Assembly (NCBI GenBank): GCA_003133425.1
Contig: PKXI01000154.1
Coordinates: forward strand, 10,173-15,262
DNA from: Acidobacteriaceae bacterium
GTDB taxonomy: Bacteria > Acidobacteriota > Terriglobia > Terriglobales > Acidobacteriaceae
DNA length: 5,090 nt
Direction: 5' to 3'
The position numbers and the translations under genes were made by a program. Positions 1 to 5,090 of this stretch are shown one piece after another (the stretch's first letter is position 1; each line of letters begins with the position of its first letter). The notes beneath the pieces were generated by a model. It searched no databases and had not been told where the DNA came from. It worked only from the letters and a program-made list of their open reading frames with translations.

Positions 1-667
1 CCATTGCGAACCCGTCCATGCCCTTCACTCCAACGGTCTGCATCGCAAAAGCGCTCAGCCGCGGATTGGCCGCCATCATCTCCAGGCAACGGCGCGTCCC
101 CTTGATGTCGGGATCAACGCTTTTGGCATCAATCACCATTCCCTGGCGCACGATGTTATCCACCAAGATCACCGATCCGCGCCGCGAAAGCTTCAGGGCC
201 CAGTCCAGATAATGCGGATTGTTCGCCTTGTCCGCGTCGATGAAGATCAAGTCGAACTTGCCGCCGCGCTCTCGAGCAAGCACCGGCAGGCTATCGAGAG
301 CCGGACCCACACGCACATCCACCCGCCTCAGCAGGCCGGCGCGCTTCAGATTCGCGCGCGCGACTTCCGCGTGCTTTGGGCTGAATTCCAGCGAAACAAT
401 GCGCCCGCCTCTGGGCAACGCGCGCGCCATCCAGATAGTTGAATAGCCGCCGAGCAATCCGATCTCAAGCACCCGTTTCGCCTGCGTCATCTGCACCAGC
501 ACATGGAGAAACTTGCCCTGCAGCGGAGACACATCGATGGCCGGCAGTTCAGCTTTTTGGTTGGCCTTGAGCGCGGCTTCAAGATGCTCGTCAGACGGAG
601 CCAGCAGGCCGCCCAGGTATTGGTCGACCGCGGCCCACAATGGTTGTCCGGTTTTTTTCTGCGTCAT
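1..667 (-). CDS. SAM-dependent O-methyltransferase, COMT-like family 3 (3' partial)
   Basis: Predicted to transfer a methyl group from S-adenosylmethionine to a hydroxyl of a small, probably catechol-like, substrate in the cytoplasm; the true substrate cannot be read from sequence. The frame opens with ATG at 667 (MTQKKTGQPLWAAVDQYLGG) and stays open for 222 codons to the left edge. Motif I is VLEIGLLGGYS (residues 66-76), the acidic ribose-binding residue is E94 in VSLEFSPKHA, IDADK lies at 143-147, and VDN at 169-171. D144, D170 and N171 match the spacing of the divalent-metal ligands of catechol O-methyltransferase (Methyltransf_3 family). The common family form of motif I has Thr where Leu71 stands here. 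The visible end, KGMDGFAM, resembles the family C-terminus, so only a few residues are probably missing. The start overlaps the stop of the upstream polyprenyl synthase by one base. Neighbourhood with a prenyl synthase permits, but does not prove, a role in quinone or isoprenoid chemistry. Confidence 0.9.
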   Translation of the reverse strand, partial: MTQKKTGQPLWAAVDQYLGGLLAPSDEHLEAALKANQKAELPAIDVSPLQGKFLHVLVQMTQAKRVLEIGLLGGYSTIWMARALPRGGRIVSLEFSPKHAEVARANLKRAGLLRRVDVRVGPALDSLPVLARERGGKFDLIFIDADKANNPHYLDWALKLSRRGSVILVDNIVRQGMVIDAKSVDPDIKGTRRCLEMMAANPRLSAFAMQTVGVKGMDGFAM

Positions 668-1656
668 TACTTCTCCCGCGCCACCACAAAGTCCGGCACC
701 CATAGCAGGGCGCGCTTGAACTCGGAGTCAGCCAGCGGAGCCAAAGCCTGGCGGCTCTGCTCTGCATAGCGGTCAGCCACCGTTCTGGCATACTCCACCG
801 AGCCGTTGCGGACCAGAATCTCCCGGATCTGCTGGCGGCTTACATTCTCAAAGCTGCGGTCGTCCAAAACCCGCTGAATAATCTGCCGGTCCTTTGCCGT
901 GCCGTGGTCGATGGAGTGGATCACCGACAAGGTCGCTTTGCCTTCGCGCAGATCGCTCGCCACCGGCTTGCCCAGTACCTCTTCGGTCGCCGTCAGGTCC
1001 AGCACATCGTCCACAATCTGGAATGCCAGGCCTACGGTCCGTCCATAGGTGGCCAGGCTGGTTTCCACCGCCGCACTGGCTCCGGCCAGCACCGCACCCA
1101 AACGCATGGAAACCGAAAACAGGCAGGCCGTCTTGCGGAAGATCAGGTCGTAGTACTCGGCTTCTGAGACTGCCTTGCCGAGCTTCTGAATCTGCAGCAA
1201 CTCGCCCTCGACCATCTGCTGCGTTAGCCCGATCAGCAATTCGAGCACGCGCAGATCTTTCTCTTCCAGTGCCACCTTGAAGGCCTGCATGTAGAGCCAG
1301 TCGCCGGCCAGAACGCATTTTTCATTGCCCCAGGCAGTGTTTGCCGAAGGCCGTCCGCGCCGCGTATCGGCGCCGTCGATAATGTCGTCGTGGACCAGCG
1401 TAGCGGTATGCACCATCTCCACCACCGCGCCCAAACGGATGGCGCCCTGGCCGCTGTAGCCCAATGCGTGCGCTGAGAGCAGCAGCAGCGTGGGGCGGAT
1501 GCGTTTGCCGCCTCCCTCGCGCAGGTATTCGGCGATCTCAGTGATGGTGCTTACGCCCGAGGCGGCGTCGCGGCCCAACTCCTGCTCGATCGCCACCAGG
1601 TCGTCCCGCAGCAGATCAAAGACCTCTCTCGCCGTTGCTGTCGCCAGTGTGCTCAA
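667..1656 (-). CDS. ispB: trans-Polyprenyl diphosphate synthase (octaprenyl type)
   Basis: Cytoplasmic enzyme that condenses isopentenyl diphosphate units onto an allylic diphosphate, giving the all-trans chain used for respiratory quinone side chains. The 329 residues fit the family length. In order: GGGKRIRP (48-55, substrate phosphate binding), first Asp-rich motif DDIID (90-94) followed by RRGRP, KTACLF (175-180), second Asp-rich motif DDVLD (216-220) preceded by GLAFQIV, and DLREGKATL (235-243). The residues just before the first motif are ATLVH, with small Ala and Thr at positions -5 and -4. Short-chain synthases carry bulky residues there, so a medium or long product (about C35-C45) is inferred. 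The start is TTG at 1656, with GGAG four bases upstream and no in-frame ATG or GTG before it in the spacer. It lies 35 bases after yajQ and runs into the methyltransferase start. Exact chain length, and hence the choice between ispB and hepT/sdsA-type names, is uncertain. Confidence 0.93.
   Translation of the reverse strand: MSTLATATAREVFDLLRDDLVAIEQELGRDAASGVSTITEIAEYLREGGGKRIRPTLLLLSAHALGYSGQGAIRLGAVVEMVHTATLVHDDIIDGADTRRGRPSANTAWGNEKCVLAGDWLYMQAFKVALEEKDLRVLELLIGLTQQMVEGELLQIQKLGKAVSEAEYYDLIFRKTACLFSVSMRLGAVLAGASAAVETSLATYGRTVGLAFQIVDDVLDLTATEEVLGKPVASDLREGKATLSVIHSIDHGTAKDRQIIQRVLDDRSFENVSRQQIREILVRNGSVEYARTVADRYAEQSRQALAPLADSEFKRALLWVPDFVVAREK
673..677 (-). promoter_or_regulatory. Ribosome binding site of the O-methyltransferase
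   Basis: GGGAG on the minus strand, five bases before the ATG at 667. It lies inside the last codons of the polyprenyl synthase gene. With the TAATG stop/start overlap it supports translational coupling and fixes the methyltransferase start. Confidence 0.65.
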
Positions 1657-1660
1657 AGCT

Positions 1661-1664
1661 CTCC
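1661..1664 (-). promoter_or_regulatory. Ribosome binding site deciding the TTG start of the polyprenyl synthase
   Basis: Minus-strand GGAG (within CCGGAG, 1661-1666) four bases before the TTG at 1656-1654. No in-frame ATG or GTG lies between the yajQ stop and this TTG, and the resulting N-terminus (MSTLATATAREVFDLL) reads like the start of family members. The spacing is slightly short, so initiation may be moderate. Confidence 0.5.
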
Positions 1665-1691
1665 GGTTCTCGTTCTGATGTTTTCCGCCGA

Positions 1692-2192
1692 TTAATTTGT
1701 GCGGTAGTTGGTGAACTGCAATTCCAGGCCCAGGTCTTTTGCTCGCAGCAAAACAATGATCGATTGAAGCACGTCGCGGTCTTTGCTGGATATTCTGACT
1801 GCATCGCCCTGGATGCTGGCCTGCGCCTTCTTTTTCGAGTCCTTGACCAGGCGAACAATCTCCTTGGCCTTTTCCACGGGGATCCCCTGTTGCAAGGATA
1901 TCTTCTGGCGCACGCTTTTGCCCGCGGCAGGCTCAAGCTTGCCATAGGTCATGTTCTTGAGCGAGACGCCCCGCTTCACCAGCTTTGCCGCCAGGATGTC
2001 CTTGACCGCTTCCAGATGGTACTCCCCGTCGGAGGCAAGTTGAATAGCATCGTTGCCCTCGAGAGTCACTTCCGAATGGGAATCCTTCAGGTCGAAACGC
2101 TGGTGAATCTCCTTGAGCGCCTGATCGAGAGCGTTGCGGACTTCCTGCATATCCACCTTGCTCACAATGTCGAACGAATTTTCCTGGGCCAT
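1692..2192 (-). CDS. yajQ: YajQ-family nucleotide-binding protein (UPF0234)
   Basis: Small cytoplasmic protein of the YajQ family, built of two ferredoxin-like folds. Family members bind nucleotides, and in Xanthomonas and Pseudomonas homologues bind cyclic di-GMP and act with a transcription factor; the function here is not proven. The 166 residues are close to the usual length of about 163. Signature stretches are SFDIVSKVD (6-14), RFD (32-34), KLVKRGV (70-76), KLKQGI-like ISLQQGIPVEKAKEIV (98-113), VKDSKKKAQASIQGDAVRIS (116-135) and the C-terminal LGLELQFTNYR (154-164), all aligning with E. coli YajQ by eye. ATG at 2192 is preceded by GAGGA nine bases upstream. The gap to tatD is 117 bases and mostly repeat. 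The gap to the polyprenyl synthase is 35 bases, so the two are probably cotranscribed. No GGDEF, EAL or PilZ gene is visible nearby to tie it to cyclic di-GMP signalling. Confidence 0.94.
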   Translation of the reverse strand: MAQENSFDIVSKVDMQEVRNALDQALKEIHQRFDLKDSHSEVTLEGNDAIQLASDGEYHLEAVKDILAAKLVKRGVSLKNMTYGKLEPAAGKSVRQKISLQQGIPVEKAKEIVRLVKDSKKKAQASIQGDAVRISSKDRDVLQSIIVLLRAKDLGLELQFTNYRTN

Positions 2193-2201
2193 CTTTTCTT
2201 T

Positions 2202-2206
2202 TCCTC
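2202..2206 (-). promoter_or_regulatory. Ribosome binding site of yajQ
   Basis: GAGGA on the minus strand with a nine-base A/G-rich spacer before the ATG at 2192. It lies just downstream of the 36-bp tandem repeats. Confidence 0.6.
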
Positions 2207-2216
2207 AATCTTTCAC

Positions 2217-2310
2217 GGGCTGCCCTAGGCAGTACCCCGGAAACAAACCAAAGGGCTGCTGCATGCAATGCCTCAAAAACAAACCAAAGGGCTGCCGTAC
2301 GCAGTACCTC
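2217..2310 (-). repeat. 36-bp tandem repeat with internal dyad, about 2.6 copies
   Basis: Three consecutive units in the tatD-yajQ spacer: A 2217-2252, B 2253-2288 and partial C 2289-2310, which touches the last base of the tatD stop codon. On the plus strand each begins with GGGCTGC; A and B end with the identical AAACAAACCAAA, and a 19-base perfect direct repeat spans 2241-2259 and 2277-2295. By eye A and B match at 27 of 36 positions. B and C match at 17 of 22, and all five B/C differences are transitions. Each unit holds an interrupted dyad of the form CTGC-n-NNNN-GCAG (A: CTGCC CTA GGCAG; C: CTGC CGTAC GCAG; B: one arm base changed). On the transcribed minus strand units B and C have the dyad followed by a T-rich tract (CTTTGGTTTGTTT). 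Function unknown: weak terminator, RNA processing or stability element, protein-binding site, or a fragment of a dispersed intergenic repeat family. Confidence 0.85.
2277..2307 (-). terminator. Possible weak intrinsic terminator downstream of tatD
   Basis: On the minus strand the unit C dyad (TACTGC GTACG GCAGCCC) lies right after the tatD stop and is followed by CTTTGGTTTGTTTTT. The stem is only four strong pairs, plus two G-C pairs beyond a two-base bulge, and the T tract is interrupted by G. Any termination would be partial. If real, yajQ would need its own promoter, and I see no convincing -35/-10 pair in this spacer. Confidence 0.25.
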
Positions 2311-3140
2311 TACCAGTTTCCCACGTCCGCCCTAAGCCGAAACAGTCTGAGGAAGTTTTTCGTGGTTGCCGCAGCGATTTCTTCCGGTTCAACGCCCATC
2401 AGCCTGGACAGAATGTGGGCCGTCTCCGCAACCCACGCCGGCTCGTTGCGCTTGCCGCGGTTGGGCGCAGGAGCCAGCCACGGGGCGTCGGTTTCCACCA
2501 GAACGCCATCCAGCGGCATCCGTGCGGCCACGTCCCTCAGCGGCTGGGCCTTGGGATAGGTCAGGTTTCCAGCAAAGGAGACCAGAAAGCCCATGTCCAG
2601 CGACCGTCGCGCCTGCTCCCACCCGGCCCCAAAGCAATGCATGATGCCGCCAAGTCCCGTTCTCTCCCAAAACTCGTCCAGGACCAGAAAAAGATCGTCC
2701 CACGCGTCCGTCGTATCGTCCTTCGGCCGACAATGGATCAGAATCGGCCGCTTGCGAGCCGCGGCAATCTCCAGTTGGCGGATGAGCCCCTGGCGCTGCA
2801 CTTCGTGGGGCGCGCCCTCGTGGTAGTAGTCGAGCCCGATCTCCCCGCAGGCAATCACCTCCGGCTCGGCCAGCAAGCCGTCGAGCTTGGCCAATGCGGC
2901 GTCATCCGCCTCGTGCGTGTTGTGCGGATAGACCCCCGCGCTCGCGAATAGCCGGGGAAGATTCGGCTGCCCGTTGAACTGCCGGCAGATGTCGAGCGCC
3001 TGCTGCATCTGCGTCGGCCCTTCGCCAATGCCAATGGCCAGCACTGCTCCCACGCCGGCCTCCCAAGCGCGCCCCAGCATTGCCGCACGGTCGTCCGCGT
3101 AGCGCTCGCTATCAATGTGCGCGTGAGAATCGATCAGCAA
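2310..3140 (-). CDS. tatD: TatD-family metal-dependent hydrolase / 3'-5' exodeoxyribonuclease
   Basis: Cytoplasmic metallo-hydrolase of the amidohydrolase superfamily (TIM barrel). E. coli TatD and YcfH relatives degrade DNA or RNA from the 3' end, with proposed roles in DNA repair and quality control. The 276 residues are normal length. Metal-ligand motifs appear in order: DSHAHID with H6 and H8, ACGEIGLDYY with E100, ILIHCRPK with H136, GGIMHCFGAG with H168, and LVETDAPWLAP with D218. The set is complete, so the enzyme should be active. The family GV[HY]PH motif is present as GVYPHN (69-74). The start is TTG at 3140, chosen because MLIDSHAHID is the canonical N-terminus and a strong GGAGGT lies five bases upstream. 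It follows metG by 76 bases; metG-tatD adjacency is common in bacteria. Whether it is closer to TatD, YcfH or YjjV in substrate preference cannot be decided from sequence alone. Confidence 0.95.
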   Translation of the reverse strand: MLIDSHAHIDSERYADDRAAMLGRAWEAGVGAVLAIGIGEGPTQMQQALDICRQFNGQPNLPRLFASAGVYPHNTHEADDAALAKLDGLLAEPEVIACGEIGLDYYHEGAPHEVQRQGLIRQLEIAAARKRPILIHCRPKDDTTDAWDDLFLVLDEFWERTGLGGIMHCFGAGWEQARRSLDMGFLVSFAGNLTYPKAQPLRDVAARMPLDGVLVETDAPWLAPAPNRGKRNEPAWVAETAHILSRLMGVEPEEIAAATTKNFLRLFRLRADVGNW

Positions 3141-3145
3141 GAGGG

Positions 3146-3151
3146 ACCTCC
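3146..3151 (-). promoter_or_regulatory. Strong ribosome binding site fixing the TTG start of tatD
   Basis: GGAGGT on the minus strand, five bases before TTG at 3140-3138. It is the best Shine-Dalgarno match in the window and may offset the weak start codon. Confidence 0.7.
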
Positions 3152-3180
3152 GGCGAATGAGTTGCGGATTGTTTGGGGAA

Positions 3181-3217
3181 GCTGAAAGTCGCGGTTCTAC
3201 GCACGCGATTCTTCAGC
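3181..3217 (-). other. Imperfect hairpin at the metG stop, metG-tatD spacer
   Basis: GCTGAA (3181-3186) pairs with TTCAGC (3212-3217), and the stem continues inward between AGTCGCG (3187-3193) and CGCGATT (3204-3210) with one bulged base (3211) and one C-A mismatch in the minus-strand RNA. The loop is ten bases (3194-3203). The outer arm begins with the G of the metG TAG stop. The sequence after the stem on the minus strand is TTCCCCAAAC, which lacks a T run, so it is not a classical intrinsic terminator. It could act as a 3'-end stabiliser, processing site or attenuator between metG and tatD. Confidence 0.5.
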
Positions 3218-5090
3218 TATTTCAGCCGCGCCCCGAGCGGAACCTCTTCCAGGAATCCAGCCAGCACCGGCGCGCCGTCAGGCAGGGAAGCGGCAAGCAG
3301 CATTCCATTCGACTCAAGTCCCCTCATCTTGCGCGGAGCCAGGTTAGCCACAATCACAATCTTCCGCCCGATCAACTTTTCCGGCTCGTAGAATTGCGCA
3401 ATGCCGGCCAGAATCTGCCGCTTCTCGTAGCCCAGGTCGACCTCCAGCCGCAGCAACTTGTCGGCCTTGGGAACACGCTCTGCCACCAGAATCTGCGCCA
3501 CGCGCAGATCTACCTTCACGAAATCGTCGATGGAAATGTGCTGCGGTTCCGCCGAGGCTGTCGCTGGTGCGGTAGCCGGAGCCGCAGCGGGTTGGGCCGC
3601 CGCATCGGTCGCAAGCAATGTCGGGGGAACCGCCGAAGACGTGCCAGGGGCCGGAGCCACAGTCGGTTCAGGCGGCGCGGGCACAGGCGAAACACCCAGT
3701 GCCGACGCAGGCGCTTCTGGCGCCGATTTAGCTGCGTGCTCCTGCCCGCCGGCCGCCTCAATCACGCTCTTGTTGTTTTCGTCTTCAATATTCTGCATAC
3801 GCTCGACCGCATCCTTCTCCGCGCGTGGAAACAGCGGCGCCGGCTCGCCAAATTTCGTTCCGGCCTTCAATCCGCCCCACGCGAGATTTACCAAAAATGA
3901 TTTCTTTGCTGCTTCAGAAATTTCGCCCTGCCCAAGCTGCCGCCAAACCTTCGCAGCCGAGTCGGGCAGAATCGGATACACCAGCGCCGTAATCACGCGA
4001 ATCGCCTCAGCCGCTGTAGCCAGCACACGCGCCTGCAACAGCGCATGATCCGCATCGGAACGCTCCGGCGGTTTCTTCCAAGGCGCGTTGGCAGTCAGAT
4101 ATCCGTCCGTCTCCGCCACCAAGAGCCACAGGCTCTTTAAACTTTCGGAGAAATTTAGTGCCTCGAAATCAGGCCCAAACGCAGCCATGGCTCGCACCGC
4201 GCTTTCATGCAGAGCCTTCTCCGCATTCGTCTCCGTGCCAACTTCCGGCATCGTCCCGCCGAAGTACTTGTGCACCATGTTCACCACGCGGCTCACCAGG
4301 TTGCCGTAGCCGTTGGCGAGGTCCGCGTTGTAGCGCTGCACCAGCGCATCGAAGCTGAAGCTGCCGTCCTGCCCAAATGGAATTTCGCGCAGCAAAAAAT
4401 ACCGCAGCGCATCCGCGCCAAGAACTTCCTGCACCGTCTCCGCGCGCACAATGTTGCCGCGCGACTTCGACATCTTGCCCTGGTCAAACAGCAGCCAGCC
4501 GTTGGCCTTTACCGAGCGCGGCACGGGGATCCCTGCCGCCATCAAAAATGCCGGCCAGTACACGCAGTGGAAGCGGCTGATTTCCTTGCCGATCAGGTGC
4601 ATATCCGCCGGCCAGAACTTCGCAAACCGCGCCTGATCTTTCGGATCGTCAGACCCGTAGCCCAGCGCCGTAATGTAGTTTGCCAGCGCGTCCAGCCACA
4701 CGTACACCACGTGCTTCTCATCGCCCGGCACCGGGATGCCCCACGAAAAACTCGTCCGGCTCACCGACAGATCCTTGAGCCCGCCGCGCACAAACGAAAT
4801 CACCTCGCGCCGCGTCGACTCCGGCCCCATGAATCCCGGGTTCGCTTCGTAAAACTCCAGCAGCTTGCGCTCAAACGCCGACAGCTTGAAGAAATAATTC
4901 TCCTCGCTCACCGTCTCCGTAATGCGCCCGCAGTCAGGACAGGGCGTGCCCGGCGGCCCGTCCACATAGGCCTCGTCGGAAACGCAGTATTGCCCCGTGT
5001 AGTAGCCCTTGTAGATGAATCCCTTGTCGCGCAGCGTCGCAAACAGCCGCTGCACGCCCCGCTTGTGCCGCTCCTCGGTGGTGCGGATGA
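3217..5090 (-). CDS. metG: Methionyl-tRNA synthetase with C-terminal tRNA-binding domain (5' partial)
   Basis: Charges tRNA-Met with methionine using ATP; a cytoplasmic class I synthetase essential for initiation and elongation. The frame is open to the right edge, so the N-terminus with the HIGH motif, probably about 100 residues, is missing. The visible 623 residues begin IRTTEERHKRG, a conserved MetRS stretch; the GTG at 5055 is an internal Val codon, not a start. In order (numbering from that Val): connective zinc region with C24, C39 and C42; SFSWGIPVPGD (102-112); VYVWLDALANYI (117-128); HLIGKEISRFH (153-163); KMSKS (194-198, nt 4476-4462); the anticodon-binding helical domain with NADLANGYGNLVSRV (243-257) and NAPWKKP; an Ala/Pro-rich linker (about 428-505); and an OB-fold EMAP-II-like domain (506-612) with DDFVKVDLRVAQIL and NLAPRKMRGLESNGMLLAAS, which dimerises the enzyme or aids tRNA binding. 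It ends with TAG at 3217. Confidence 0.97.
   Translation of the reverse strand, partial: IRTTEERHKRGVQRLFATLRDKGFIYKGYYTGQYCVSDEAYVDGPPGTPCPDCGRITETVSEENYFFKLSAFERKLLEFYEANPGFMGPESTRREVISFVRGGLKDLSVSRTSFSWGIPVPGDEKHVVYVWLDALANYITALGYGSDDPKDQARFAKFWPADMHLIGKEISRFHCVYWPAFLMAAGIPVPRSVKANGWLLFDQGKMSKSRGNIVRAETVQEVLGADALRYFLLREIPFGQDGSFSFDALVQRYNADLANGYGNLVSRVVNMVHKYFGGTMPEVGTETNAEKALHESAVRAMAAFGPDFEALNFSESLKSLWLLVAETDGYLTANAPWKKPPERSDADHALLQARVLATAAEAIRVITALVYPILPDSAAKVWRQLGQGEISEAAKKSFLVNLAWGGLKAGTKFGEPAPLFPRAEKDAVERMQNIEDENNKSVIEAAGGQEHAAKSAPEAPASALGVSPVPAPPEPTVAPAPGTSSAVPPTLLATDAAAQPAAAPATAPATASAEPQHISIDDFVKVDLRVAQILVAERVPKADKLLRLEVDLGYEKRQILAGIAQFYEPEKLIGRKIVIVANLAPRKMRGLESNGMLLAASLPDGAPVLAGFLEEVPLGARLK
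3541..3774 (-). other. Low-complexity Ala/Pro-rich linker within MetRS
   Basis: About 78 codons of metG between the catalytic/anticodon-binding part and the C-terminal OB-fold domain, dominated by Ala, Pro, Ser, Thr, Val and Glu, with runs such as SPVPAPPEPTVAPAPG and AAAQPAAAPATAPATA. It has no Cys or Trp and is predicted disordered by composition. It is an in-frame flexible tether, not a separate gene; the plus-strand open frames across it are mirror frames of GC-rich codons. Confidence 0.8.

Noticed and set aside
18..446. Short plus-strand frames opposite the O-methyltransferase
   Set aside because: The minus-strand frame carries all methyltransferase motifs, and the plus-strand frames are short, overlap each other and have no recognisable domain.
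848..1318. 156-residue minus-strand frame inside the polyprenyl synthase gene
   Set aside because: It is an out-of-frame shadow of a gene whose catalytic motifs are all intact in the main frame, so there is no reason to suspect a frameshift.
1635..2228. 197-residue open frame on the plus strand opposite yajQ
   Set aside because: It is antisense to a clearly conserved gene, its composition is that of a mirror frame, it has no recognisable domain and it extends into the tandem-repeat spacer.
2217..2310. The 36-bp repeat as a CRISPR array
   Set aside because: The units are directly contiguous with no unique spacers between identical repeats, the array has fewer than three full units, and no cas gene is visible.
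2134..2951. Plus-strand open frames (2134-2559 and 2268-2951) reading through the tandem repeats, giving a repeated KPKGC-like peptide
   Set aside because: The peptide repetition only reflects that 36 is a multiple of three. The rest is antisense to tatD, and neither start has a credible ribosome binding site or any recognised domain.
3141..3216. A sigma-70 promoter for tatD in the metG-tatD spacer
   Set aside because: I found no -35/-10 pair with acceptable spacing on the minus strand. The spacer is explained by the hairpin and the ribosome binding site.
3157..4048. Plus-strand Arg- and Ala-rich open frames opposite the metG 3' half
   Set aside because: They mirror the GC-rich Ala/Pro linker codons of metG. 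The Arg/Gly- and Ala-rich composition is typical of shadow frames.

Overview
The window is a compact, GC-rich block of bacterial chromosome in which every credible gene lies on the minus strand. Reading in the direction of transcription (high to low coordinates) the order is metG (methionyl-tRNA synthetase, 5' end outside the window), tatD (metal-dependent deoxyribonuclease), a yajQ-family gene, a trans-polyprenyl diphosphate synthase of the octaprenyl type, and a COMT-like SAM-dependent O-methyltransferase whose last few codons run off the left edge. The protein sequences are housekeeping-like and intact. From memory, their wording (the MetRS zinc region, the C-terminus of the polyprenyl synthase, the GVYPHN version of the TatD motif) most resembles Acidobacteriota of the Terriglobia type. 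This is an inference without a database search and should be held at moderate confidence.

Layout: 1-667 O-methyltransferase (3' partial); 667-1656 polyprenyl synthase, whose stop overlaps the methyltransferase start by one base (TAATG); 1657-1691 short spacer with a ribosome binding site; 1692-2192 yajQ; 2193-2309 spacer, largely filled by about 2.6 copies of a 36-bp tandem repeat with internal dyad symmetry; 2310-3140 tatD; 3141-3216 spacer with a strong imperfect hairpin that begins at the metG stop codon; 3217-5090 metG (5' partial). There is no gene-free stretch longer than about 120 bases, and I see no tRNA, rRNA, CRISPR, insertion sequence or phage signature.

The genes probably form one transcription unit or two. 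The polyprenyl synthase and methyltransferase look translationally coupled. tatD and the polyprenyl synthase both appear to start with TTG, supported by well-placed Shine-Dalgarno sequences. Functionally the block mixes translation (MetRS), DNA or RNA quality control (TatD), a possible nucleotide-second-messenger binder (YajQ) and isoprenoid side-chain synthesis for respiratory quinones (polyprenyl synthase). The methyltransferase substrate is unknown. No new defence or mobile system is visible. The least explained elements are the 36-bp tandem dyad repeat between tatD and yajQ and the hairpin after metG.
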